From Selaginella moellendorffii (taxonomy: Eukaryota > Streptophyta > Lycopodiopsida > Selaginellales > Selaginellaceae): a stretch of 30,721 nucleotides of DNA. The position numbers were made by a program, and so were the translations under genes. The stretch lies in contig NW_003314273.1 in the NCBI RefSeq assembly GCF_000143415.4, forward strand, positions 378,100 to 408,820. Direction: 5' to 3'. Of the stretch, positions 1 through 10,477 are shown piece after piece. The notes beneath the pieces are model-generated. The model had not been told where the DNA came from and made no database searches. It saw only the letters and a list, made by a program, of their open reading frames with translations. Within the stretch, counting starts at the first letter, position 1; each line of letters starts with the position of its first letter.

Positions 1-387
1 AAGCCACCCGCTGGAGCAAACAAGAAGAAGGCAGCAGCAACCAAACAGGAGGACAAAGCTGCTGTGGCGAATGCTCCGGCTGCCGAGAAGACTGTGAAGG
101 AAGCCGCAAAGAGGAAGACGAAGACGGTGGCACCATCGCCGCCAGAGAAGAACGAGGCTGCCGGGGCGGCGGAGAACGTTGGAGCAGCGGTGAAGAAGAC
201 GAGATCAAAGAAGAACGCGGGGGCGAGCGATGCAATCCAAGGAGCACAGAAGAATGACCGCGCCACGGATGGAGCAGCGACGAAGAACACCAGATCAAAG
301 AAGAACGCAGGACTGAGCGATGCAATTCAAGGAGAAAAGAAGAATGGCAGCGCTCCGGATGGAAGTGGAGCGATCCCCAAGGTTTAG
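1..387 (+). CDS. 3' end of a lysine/alanine-rich basic protein (partial)
   Basis: The frame is open from the first base of the window and ends at TAG 385-387, so this is the C-terminal part (about 128 residues) of a protein that starts outside the window. It is rich in Lys, Ala, Thr and Asn with no hydrophobic core, so it is probably disordered and nucleic-acid or chromatin associated, like tails of plant histone-H1-like or nucleolar proteins; that is inference from composition only. It carries an internal direct repeat, TRSKKNAGASDAIQG then TRSKKNAGLSDAIQG, coded about 90 bp apart (near 203-247 and 293-337). The next gene converges on it, with 131 bp between the two stop codons. No family is recognised. 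Confidence 0.6.
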   Translation, partial: KPPAGANKKKAAATKQEDKAAVANAPAAEKTVKEAAKRKTKTVAPSPPEKNEAAGAAENVGAAVKKTRSKKNAGASDAIQGAQKNDRATDGAATKNTRSKKNAGLSDAIQGEKKNGSAPDGSGAIPKV

Positions 388-518
388 GAACCACCAGTGA
401 CGCTGATCTGATAGTGATGTAGAAAAATGCGAGCGATTATTTTGATGATCTCAAAACCTTTGTTTTTGTCACCTTTCTTCCTTCTTTGCCAAATATAATA
501 TTTTGACCCACTCGATTC

Positions 519-3448
519 TTACGGTCTCACCTTTTTAACTTCATCGGGTCTTAACCTCTTGTGGAGCACCGAGAGGGAGCAGTGGAAGAGCTTTTCCAGC
601 TCCTCCAGCGTCTCCTCCACCGATTCCAAAAGATCGACTTCTCCGCGTTCCAGAGCGATGCCAAACTCGCTCTCCGAGCTCAGCTGGAAAATCCTTGCTT
701 TGCAGTGAGCGACCTCCGAAGATTTGGAGATGGAAGGTGACAGTTCTAGCACCACCTGTGGGAAGAGAAAAGCTTTGATCAAGAGAAACAAATCTAGACG
801 GGGTTGCTTACGCTCAGAGCCTTTGTAACAATGCGAGCTCCAGCATCGCAATCAGAAGCATCGTCACGTTTGGATGGTTCGAGTGGCCACAACGCTGCAG
901 CAAATGCAACACCACTCCCTGCAGATCATACACGCTCAACAAGAGAAAGAAGCCGGGATATGATACTAACCTGCTATAAGTCCTTTCGCTATAGAAGAAT
1001 TTATGGCTGTTGCTGCTTTTTGCATACGTCCCACCCTCTCATGGAAGTGATCGCGAGTAGCACCGCTAACCTGCGAACTAACAATCAGCACTGCTCGAGA
1101 AAACTCATCTTACCCGCAACTCCAAAACACTGCTCAGGGGCTGATTCTCCGAGACATTACCCGACCGGTAAACAATCACCTCATTCCTGCACATTACAAG
1201 CTGCAAGAAGGCTCAAGCATGTAGAAACTTATAAAAACTGCGAGCTTGATATATTACCTTGTTAGCTCTCCCGCGACAGCTGATAAAATCCGCTTTTTGA
1301 TTATCCACAAGCTTCCAGCAACAACAAATGCAAGTGAGGAAAGGAAAATGAGCAAACGAGACGTCGTTTTACCTCAACACCCAAATAAGTCCGTAAAGCA
1401 TTCAAGCTCTCGTTGCGCACTTTCAGAATCGTAATGTTAGACTGCAACAATCACGATGCTCAGCTCAAGATTTATTCGCAAAAGCCACACTTACCTTTAC
1501 ATTCTTGAGCATGTGCCCCTTATCCACATTCTTTGCAAAAACTACAAGCCGTGCGTACGCCTGAAAAAACATAGCATAAAGTTAAATTCCCTGCTCAAAA
1601 CGGAACAATAGAGCCTTACACCCTGAAAAAGTTTGTGCCAAAAACGGTCTAAGGTAGACGTGTCATTGCACAGCAGAACAGTGTAGTTTTGTGTGACCAC
1701 CATCTCTTGATTAAAACTCTTGAGTACTCGCTCAACAGAGATAACCAACGCGTCGAAGCATTCTACAGCATCGTCCTCCGCTATATCATTCTATGCAAAA
1801 GAATCCATACAGGATAACTGATAGAAAGGAGGACAAGAAAAAAACAAATTCTTACATCAACTATGATGTGACGAATTGAGGTTCCAATCTTGACTCTGGC
1901 CTGATCATCCAGAAGCTCTAGAAATTCCTCTCCCCCGTACAAACGGCCAAGCTGATGATCAAGTAAATCAAACCTGGAGAGAGTAAGCGAACTGTATAAG
2001 CTGTATTACCGTCAGGAAATGAGATGCAGTGGATGGTACTCTCGCCATTTCCCTCAAACATCCTCGCACTGTCTCGATCGAATCTATGAATCCGTGCCTG
2101 AAGCCGTCTGCTGGAACCCGTGTCATAGCCTCCATGTCAGCGACTGCAGCAGCTATAACATTCTCAGAGTAGAAACCTGCACAATCCACTGAATGTGTAT
2201 AGCAAAACTACCAACATAAGGCACAAGCTTACATGCTAAACTCCGTGCCTGTGAATTTGTGAATGCACTATGCCCAGAACAAAGTTAGCAAGAGACACAG
2301 CCGCAAAATAATGCTGACCTCTCGAACTGAAGACATCTATTGATTTCCTCGTCGTGCTGGCGTTTGAATACCATTCGTAACTTCTGTGCCGTCCATCCAT
2401 CTTTGCACACTCTGTCGCCGCAGGCGAGCCGGAGCAGTCCCTCGCAGAGAACCAATGATCCGTCCAGAAGCTTTCCGTCCAAGCCGCTACCATTCCAGAG
2501 AAAAACTTCACGCGCATTCCAGATGTTCGACACCACGTACTTGCCGGCTTTCACTCCGCTAATGTTTCCCTTGTCCGTCAGTAAGTTGTTCACGTTCTCT
2601 AAGCGATCCTGCAGATTCTCCTGAGTCCAAGGCAGAGTTTTCGCGAAATAGCCAACGCGATCTGGATCCTTCTTCCTGATCCGCTCGGCCCGAAGCTTCT
2701 GTTGCTTAGCGAAGGACGCGAAACCGTCGATGCTGCTGGACGGGTTGACAGAGATGACTCCGTAAGGGTCGAGGACGGACAGCCGCCACCTTGTTGCATC
2801 GATGGCAATAAGGTAGACGGGCCTCGGGGAGAAACCATTTTGCAGATTCTCCAGGCAAAGCTGGTTGCCGTAGGAAGCCAGCTCCATGCGCGTCTTCACG
2901 TTCCAATCCTTGACACTGTCCGTCTTACAGTCGATGACCGCGTCGTAACGAACATTCTCGGGTGGTATGGTGTCAAACACCTCGTTGGCGAGTGCCTCCT
3001 TGTCCGGGTTGTCCCAGAAGATCTCATCGTGCTCGCCCTTGAATTCTTCCAGCGCCTTCTTCGAGATTGTCCGCAGCACGAAGTCAGCTTGGCCTGAGTA
3101 TCCTGGCTCGAGTCGAAAATGAAAAGCGCCATCTTGTGCCAGATACAAGATCTTGCTTTTAACATGCGCCAGGCTTGGAAAGATTTGCTGAAACATAGCT
3201 CGGTAGTTGGATTCTTGGAAGGATGGGAATGCGGAATGGAGGCAGCGGAGAGGGCCGAAAACCGCGAAAGCCTTGACACAGCGGGGATCCATGACGGAGG
3301 AGAACTTGTCCATGGGGTTGCCGCTCTGCCAGGACCTCTGCGTCATGAACGGGAAGACGTTCAAACTCAAAGGTTTTGGTATGCTGCCACCTCTTCCCCA
3401 TCGACCTCTCTCACGCCCACCTTCACCGCTCTCGCTATCACTATCCAT
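519..3448 (-). CDS. Chaperonin (Cpn60/TCP-1)-like protein with a novel N-terminal domain, 11 exons
   Basis: Exons, coding order: 3448-2319, 2267-2233, 2188-2010, 1951-1856, 1790-1620, 1560-1495, 1441-1373, 1311-1258, 1070-971, 918-812, 755-519. They join in frame into 747 residues. Residues ~601-747 look like the C-terminal equatorial part of a Cpn60: VSGATRDHFHERVGRMQKA fits the VGAATE..KEKK.R segment, then GLIAGSGVAF fits the VVPGGGVAL glycine loop, then ARIVTKALS and a final GEVDLLESVEETLEELEKLF like the GILDPTKV..SAL helix. Residues ~390-600, with ARLVVFAKNVDKG, resemble an apical domain. The nucleotide-binding GDGTT motif is not seen, so it is probably not a normal ATP-driven chaperonin. 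Residues 1-388 match nothing chaperonin-like; D122 (GQADFVL), D173-x-K175 (AVIDCKTD) and Q196 recall a PD-(D/E)XK nuclease core, which is speculative. Exon joins are my choice by frame; the family call is by eye. Confidence 0.6.
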
Positions 3449-3828
3449 TCCTAATATACCCTAATGAAACAATTGAATGATAAAGGTTGAGGTTTATAAG
3501 CCCTTCCTAAAAAATTTCATTGTGCAAACTATTCCTTTGGATTGACGCTCTTCTTTTTCAGGCAAATGTAACTGAATCGATTGGTCATGGGAGGAAATCA
3601 AATGCCGTTCGCAAGTGAGTGAGAGAGGCCTGCTTTGCGGAAAAGAAATTTAGCGACTAAGTAATGGAAAACATATAGTAATAGATACCATGTATATATC
3701 TATATGAAAACAAGGTGGGGAAACAGGATCGCAACACTACCATGATAAGCTTGTCACGCCTTGTCTCTCTCAAAATTCTCGGTGAAGTTCTTAGCAGACT
3801 TGGCTTTTAAAAAGTTAGGACATATATC

Positions 3829-6800
3829 TCAGTTGATTTTGGGCTTTAATCTTCTCGGCCACAATGCATACCGCAGCATGACAGCCACCACCGCAAGCCC
3901 AAAACAGGCAAACAGCTCCCTTGGAACATGAAGGTGTCCATGTTGGGTACAATGTAAGGGGTGCAGCGCGGTGATTATCGCATCTGATTGCTGTGTTAAT
4001 CTGAGAATACCACCATTGTAACTTAGCCTATAGAAGATGGTTTCAATGAATTTCTACCTCTCAGACGCATGTCTCAGTGACGAGAGTGACCGAACAGCGT
4101 CGTCGAATTTTGCTTTCCCAACGTTGATAGAAATCTGGAATGATTTGGGCGCGGGCGTCAGCTGGCTAGTTCTATAACTGTAAAAGATTCAAGTAAATCA
4201 GACTCACTTGTCTCCATATGCCCACAACTGAATTGTATTCTTGCAGTAACTGACGCTCCATCGACTTAAATGGTCTGAACACTCGTTCGTCTGCAAAAGT
4301 AGAACCTCTTAAGCACCTGTGGAAGCAACTAAACAGAAGACTTGTCTTACGGGTTGGCTCTTTGGACAGTCGTTCAAACACCGCGTTCATCTCTTGCACC
4401 GATTCGTCCAGGGCGGAGACGATGTAACTTCTGGCTATTGCGTCCGTGTGGAGAGACGATATCGTGTAGCCGCTTGAGGTGCCAGAAAATGGATGGTTTC
4501 CAGCGGACCACGTCCAGTCCTAGCCCGAGCAAGATCAGTTTTAAGGTATCACGAAACCAGGGAGGTTCTCACCTCGTCGGCATTATCGTGTGCATGGCTA
4601 TAAGTCAGGTGTGTTGGCATCAAGCCGGACAAATGCTCCGCGACGGCAGCAACGGCGGCTTTGATAGGTGAGCTGCAGCGATGATATAAGACATATCTAT
4701 AGCTAGATGTAAGCGCGAACTTACCTTGCATCCCAATCGATTGATTTGCCATTGCATTGTAGGTGGCTTGGCCACGATGATTGAGCAGACTGCATAACAA
4801 TAACCATATCCGGAAGTGCCTTTGCCAAATAGTGCTTGTCAATAAACACAGACTCATCCGATCTGATGAACCAGAACACTGGCACTTCCAGCGTCGACTT
4901 CGGAACTGAAAACAGCAAACCGAGCGAATCGAGTGAAAAGAACGTAAGAACTGTGCTACCTGATCTCGGACTTCTGGCGGTTAACTGTTGGAGCTGGTGT
5001 TGGAGAATGATCGAGTCTAGATAGTTACGAGTTGATTGGCTGTGTGCGCCATTCATTTGCAAGACAGGTATAACCGCGGCACGGCGCGCAACTGAGAATG
5101 CCATTGCCAGGGCCGGATCCTCAGAAAGTCCTATCCTGAAACGTTCAGAGTTTCAGTAGAACGTCAAACAAGTAAAACACTTCTTACAAGTGAACATTGT
5201 ATTGGAATGTCTGGGACGGAAGTCTGAGTGTTGAAATCGCATCCTTTACTTGGGAAATGTCTAAAGGCAGCAAACCGATATGTCTAGTTCTCTGAAAAAG
5301 AAAAAAAAACAAGTAGCCCGAGCAATGAAATAGAGCCAAATGAGAACCCATACCTCTTCAGTGATTACGTATATTTGAATAGAAACTTTATCATAGTAAT
5401 GGAATGCTCCTTCTGCTGTAGAAGGGGTGATTACATGTTTCATACCCGCTGTTAGCGTTGCGCCGAGATGAGCAAGAAAAGAATCCCTGGCAACAGAGAA
5501 GTTTTGTACGTGCTGCAAAAGCGTGATGTAAGAAGAATTGTGGATTCAATATGCAATACCTCGTGGATGTCTCCAAATAGATTCCATTTTTCTACACGTT
5601 GCAACACTGCTAGGGCCTTTTTTTGATGCTCTTCGTCATGACCTTCAGATCGCAACGAATCTAACTCGTCTTTAAGATCGTCCATCCTCTCTTGCAATTC
5701 TAAACAACATATCATAGATTAGAAACTAGTAACCAAAGCTATAAATAAGTTTATTCACCTTGGCATAAAGCGATTTTTATCTTCCGGCCCCGGCAATGCT
5801 TTTCTGCGAACATGTCATAAACATCAACTTCCGCCAGAAGTACGTCTATAGCTCCGTGCCCCTGCAAAAAAATTAAACAAAATGAAAATTGGAAAACCAG
5901 CAGCTCTTGTGTCCTACATCGTCCATCGTTGTAAACCGACCATCCATAGCTTCTTGAAGTTCCTGAATATGATCATCATTTGAAATAACTAAACCCGCCG
6001 CCGTTAGAAGTTCTCTAAGAATCACATCTGATCATTACCTCCACCGTTGACCGCTAAACTACCGAAGAGCTTCTCTACGGACGGCAAGCTCCCAACCGTA
6101 CGCACGCCTACGCCACCAACTGTTGGTCCCCAATGGAATGGACCGGCCGTCAAGTCTATGAATGCCCATCTAAAACAAAAGGGAAACATATATCAGCACG
6201 TTAAGTCGACAGGTAGCACTCTTACCGCCCTTGACCAGTCCACGTATCAACGAGGCATTCTTCTACCGTCTTGAATGCGTCTGGGTTTTTCAATGTTCTC
6301 TTCAAAGAAAAGGCTAAGTCATGGCTTGATTCCGAGAGAACCTGCCGAGTTCTGTTAATAACAGTGTGGTAAGAAAACAGGGACGTTAGCAGCTTACCTG
6401 CTGAGTTTTCATAAACAACAACTCTTCTGAGGCTTTTGATTTCATTGACGCCTCGATTGACTTGAGTGCATCTGTATACTTCTGAGTCCATTGTTTCTGC
6501 CAATGGACGAGGACGTTAGCATTTAAATTAAGAATACAACGTTACCATGTCCATGTGTTGAGAGGATGTCCAAGAGAACTTCTGCCTTGGATGTTTTTCA
6601 TGTGAAGGTTTTCTTAACTTCTCGATGTCTGTCAGCACAGGTTTCAGGATTTCGTCTGAAGTACAAGACAGAAACTAACCTAGTGGATTCCGCTGCTTTG
6701 TTGTCTTCAACGACTTCAAGTTGGAATTCTGAAAACAAGAGCATCAGAAAAGCAAAAGACCAAGGAGGAACTTACTTTAGCAACAAGTTTTAATTCCGAA

Positions 6801-8055
6801 ATGGACAGCCCGCGCCTAAAACATATCTGATTATCGAATTTACCAACCAGCTAAAACTATTACCTGTAGCCGTAAGTCTTTCTGCTCTCGTCACGCTTAG
6901 GGTTCAGAACATAGATGTTATATGCATCTTCCAATTGCAAATAGTGCGTTAAGCTCTCGAATAAGTATGACATGCTATCCATGTCCACTTGCCAAGTAAC
7001 TTCAGAATCTGGCCTGCCAAAACGAACAATAATCCAATGCAAAACATGACAATGGAGAACCTTGAGTCACTGGTATCTTCCCTCCGGGAGAGAACTTTGA
7101 TGGCGTACTCAAAAAGCTTAGTTACTTCAGTTCCCATATCGATAGTATGCACGGAATAGCTGGATTAAAGAAGGGAGTTATGAACAAACAGCTCAAGCAA
7201 AAAAATGACCGACCTTAGTCTCTCATCTCACAATATACTTACTTGTAGTGCGTATAGCTAACAAGAGGGAGGTGCGGCCTCGGGGTACCATCAGCTCCGA
7301 CCTTATAAAAGGGTGTAAGATCGTCACCGAGTTGAGGTATCCGCGTGTGTTCCAAAACATGATCAATGTTTGTAAACCAGCGCTCCATCTCGTCCTCTCG
7401 CAGCTTCACATCTGTAAAACCACGCGAGTTTAAAACAACGTACTCAAAGCCTGCTGTCGATTACCATGGTTTCCATGGCCGTCAAAGCCGATGAAGACGA
7501 AGGTAATTGGAACAGGTAGATAGATCGCATCGATTTCAGTCATGTTTAGATACTTGGCAATTCTTCCTACAAGAACATGTATGCGCAAAACGTAAGAACA
7601 GAGACTTTTTCCACTTTTTTTTACCGGAGCCAGTGAAATTTGCAAGAGCTTTCTTGCTCAAATCGTGGGACTCGAATCGCTCGAAGTCGTCATAGCCTGG
7701 AGTTACGTCCATAAGAACCAATACACGAACAACAAACATGGACATTTCTTACTTCTCCACATGAGAGTGTCGGTCCAGAACTTTTTGGAGCGCGCCATGT
7801 CGAAAAGAGAGAGCACCGAGGTCTTGGATTTGAACCTAGAGGATGTGGAATACACAGCTTGACCCGAAACATCCTGGATCACAGCAAAGAAGATGGAGTG
7901 AATCAAGATTTAAGCAGCATTTTCCTCCAAATTCTATGTTCTTCGCTGGCCCTACTCTAGATTCGACATACCTCGGGAGCGCAGAGCAGAATGCCGAGGA
8001 GGAGGCCGATCAAAGCGCGCATCCACGCAGCGCCATAGCGGCGATCCAGCGCCAT
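3829..8055 (-). CDS. SPOT1: SPOT1/At5g58100-family membrane protein, 25 exons
   Basis: Exons, coding order: 8055-7972, 7873-7753, 7696-7625, 7566-7465, 7411-7243, 7159-7061, 7013-6864, 6815-6776, 6728-6680, 6655-6546, 6496-6398, 6341-6226, 6169-6039, 6012-5918, 5861-5759, 5699-5560, 5512-5354, 5291-5188, 5135-4960, 4905-4725, 4672-4573, 4519-4351, 4290-4208, 4134-4058, 4000-3829. Together they give 938 residues, close to the ~945 I recall for Arabidopsis At5g58100. It starts with a signal peptide (hydrophobic LIGLLLGILLCA) and ends with one membrane helix followed by KPKIN, as in Arabidopsis. Family blocks seen include YLPVPITFVFIGFDG, MAFSVARRAAVIPVL, FIDKHYLAKALPDMV and DWTWSAGNHPFS. This predicts a large lumenal or extracellular domain with a C-terminal anchor. 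In Arabidopsis the gene is, from memory, needed for pollen exine pattern; in a lycophyte a role in spore wall is a natural guess. No enzymatic motif is recognised. Confidence 0.9.
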
Positions 8056-8149
8056 CGCCGTCAGAGCCGAACCCGCATCGGATCGATCGAGAGAAGAATT
8101 AGGGTTTTAGAAAAGTAGAAAATATTTCTCTCTTTTGGTTTTAGTGGTG

Positions 8150-9246
8150 TTAGTGGTGTAGCTTGGAGAGAAGATACAAACAACACGATGACAAGAGGAT
8201 GGACGTGGAGAAGAAGAGAAGCTCCATGCTGGAAGTCACTGGAATTTTCTTCGACTTCTCAAACATCCCAACGAGCAGCACCATTACTATAACATGCCCG
8301 AGCTTTGTCTTGAGCTCGTCCAAGGATCGAATTTCCAGCCACTTTGGACGCTCCTGGAAAAGAGAAAAAACATTTATTAGGGAAAGAAGAACATAGTTCT
8401 ATGTTCTTCTTCTTTGATAGTAGAAGAACTTAGTGATCGATGCTTACTCGCAATCTAAAGAGACCAAATAAGTTGGATCCACAAACGGTGGTCCTCGAGC
8501 CTTCCATACAGTAGCCTCCAGGAACATCCAAGCTCGCAACGAAGAGTTCATACAATCCCATTCCAAAGATGAGCATCACTGTTCCAACCAGGTAGACATC
8601 TACGAGAAAAAAAGCAGAAAAAATTAACTTTTTTTCTTGGATGGTTGATCTAGAACTCTTACCGACAGCTTCTACGAGCAGCAGTATGACTTTTCCAGAT
8701 CCAACACCGGAATGGCAATTCTGGAAATACTCGATGAACGATTTGGCGATGTAAGTGGATCCCTGTGACAAAGATTTATTTTGTGACAGAGATTGCTATT
8801 TCGAAGAGATAACTCTACCTTAACAAAGCAAAGAAGAGCTCCAGCGAGTGATCCAAACACTGCAAACAGCGTGAAAAATCGACAATTGAAGATCATCTGA
8901 TAACACAAAGGTTGGAAGTTTCAAGTGATTCTCTAGATAGAAAAACTTCCACTCTTACTCTTTCCAAGTGTTCCTCCACATTCTTGCTGTTATCACTGAT
9001 GAGCTGCTGCTTTTGATCCGCTGTTGCCGACACCGATCCATTGCCACACGAGAAATTGTAAGAAGGATCGTGATGGAGCTGCTGCGCCGAGATTAAAAGC
9101 CTCTGCGCTCCATTCCTTCCAAAATCCCTTCTATTGTTGATTCTACAATCGACTACGATCACTGGCCTTCGACGAATCGTTCCACACTTTTGTGTTTTAA
9201 TCAATCGTTTCAAAGGAAGAACAAAAGACGCACTGGCAGACGCCAT
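8150..9246 (-). CDS. UPF0114 (YqhA-like) integral membrane protein, probably plastid, 5 exons
   Basis: Exons, coding order: 9246-8959, 8896-8819, 8762-8663, 8599-8448, 8353-8150; 273 residues. The first ~95 residues are rich in Ser, Ala, Arg and Gln with few acids at the start (MASASASFVLPLKRLIKTQK), which suits an organelle transit peptide. The rest matches the bacterial YqhA/UPF0114 fold: a hydrophobic FTLFAVFGSLAGALLCF segment, then VDVYLVGTVMLIFGMGLYE and LFVASLDVPG, then RPKWLEIRSLDELKTKLG leading into a further membrane segment, in the family order. It has three to four predicted membrane helices. Function of the family is not known; plant copies are annotated as uncharacterised, usually chloroplast. 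The stop TAA (8150-8152) lies 95 bp from the start codon of the downstream SPOT1-family gene. It shares a 168-bp promoter with the divergent J-domain gene. Confidence 0.85.
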
Positions 9247-9414
9247 GAAATCAACTCCACACAAAGCTTTTCAATACTGCCACGTCGGATAGATTGTCCT
9301 GGCGGACAGCCCACCACGTGGAATCCCACACTGACGTGGACAGTTTTTGCCGTTGGTACGAGAGTGGGATATTCTCCTAATATTTGTAGGGGATCTTTAC
9401 TCCAGTTTTAACCT
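9247..9414. promoter_or_regulatory. Bidirectional promoter with ACGT-core boxes
   Basis: Only 168 bp separate the start codons of the divergent UPF0114 and J-domain genes, so it must hold both 5'UTRs and core promoters. Within about 60 bp there are three ACGT-core elements: GCCACGTCGG near 9279, a palindromic G-box CCACGTGG at 9314-9321, and TGACGTGG at 9332-9339. Such boxes bind plant bZIP/bHLH factors (established knowledge), often in light or ABA responses. Co-regulation of the two genes is inference. Confidence 0.55.
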
Positions 9415-10411
9415 ATGGCGGCAGCGTTCTCTCTCTCTCCGACCGCCCTGCGCGTCGGCCTCCGGCGGTGGCGTCCCGGCGCCACGATTAAATCCGCTAG
9501 GAGCAGCAAGAATGTGTTGTTGCGGCCAAGGATCGCGCAATGGCGAGCTCTCGGCGGCAGTGCGGTGCCGGGATGGAATGCCAAGGAATCGCCCTACGAT
9601 GTTCTTGGTAAGATTAAGATTTTGGTGGATCAGATCTTTCTTTCTCACACCTGATGTTGCTATCGAGGCGTGGAAAGAGATTGCAATGAAGAAGGAATCA
9701 AGTCTGCCTATCGCCGCTTGGCGAAGCTCTATCATCCAGACGGTACGAGCTTGTTTAGATCTTTCTTGTCAGGACGCTTAGCTTTATCTCTCTCAGTGTA
9801 CAGTGGAGATACCCAGCTACTGGAAGATGAAACCGTGGAGGGAAGATTTATAAAAATCCAGGCCGCGTACGAGCTCCTCACAAATCAAGAAGCTCGTCGG
9901 AGCTACGACTATGACAACAGAAGTGATCCCATGAAGGTTCGTAGTTTTCTTCTTCTCGGTGTTCTTTTCTTCTTTGTAATCGCTGGAACTTGTAACAGGC
10001 TTCCAAGGCTTGGATGGAATGGTTTATCAAGAAGAAGCAAGCATATGAGCAGAGAGGAGATCTGGCTGTGACTTTGTGGGCACAACAGCAGCAAAGAGAG
10101 ATGAATCTCAAAGCCCGTCAGCTTGCACGACACAAGGTGAAAAGTTCTCGGACACTGCTTTGCTTGTTCATACGGATAGATGTTTTCTTTCTGAATCTCA
10201 GATGGATCCGGAGGAGGAAAAGCGGATAATCGCGAAAGAGAAGCAAGCCTCCACGATCAACTTCGAGACCACTCTCAAGCGGCATACTTTGGTGCTGAAG
10301 AAACGAGACATCGAGAGGCGACGAAGCGAAGAAGAGGCTGCCAAGAACAAGCTTGTGCAGCAACTTCTCGCGTCCGAGGGCCTCGAGCTAGACGATGGAA
10401 AAGAAGATTAG
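9415..10411 (+). CDS. J-domain (DnaJ-like) co-chaperone, probably organellar, 5 exons
   Basis: Exons 9415-9607, 9668-9742, 9797-9936, 9999-10136 and 10202-10411 join in frame to 251 residues. The first ~50 residues are rich in Ala, Ser and Arg with almost no acids, like a plastid or mitochondrial transit peptide. A J domain follows: SPYDVLG, then IKSAYRRLAKLYHPD with the diagnostic HPD at residues 87-89 that stimulates Hsp70 ATPase, then IQAAYELL and ARRSYD. An unusual loop, VYSGDTQLLEDETVEG, follows HPD. The rest is a charged, probably helical tail (EEKRIIAKEKQ, KKRDIERRRSEEEAAKNKL) with no zinc fingers or C-terminal substrate domain, so it is a type III J protein. For exon 3 I chose the acceptor after TCTCTCTCAG (9796); an alternative 13 nt downstream also exists but does not keep frame. 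Only 66 bp separate its stop from the PPR start. Confidence 0.85.
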
Positions 10412-10477
10412 TTTTACTCTCTACCAGGTACCTTCGCGCCATTTAAATCTTTGAACTTTGGAGCATCGCAGGATGCC

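Noticed and set aside
804-1265. 153-residue plus-strand frame
   Set aside because: It overlaps four exons and the introns between them of the chaperonin-like gene on the other strand; peptide is low in structure and crosses clear splice sites.
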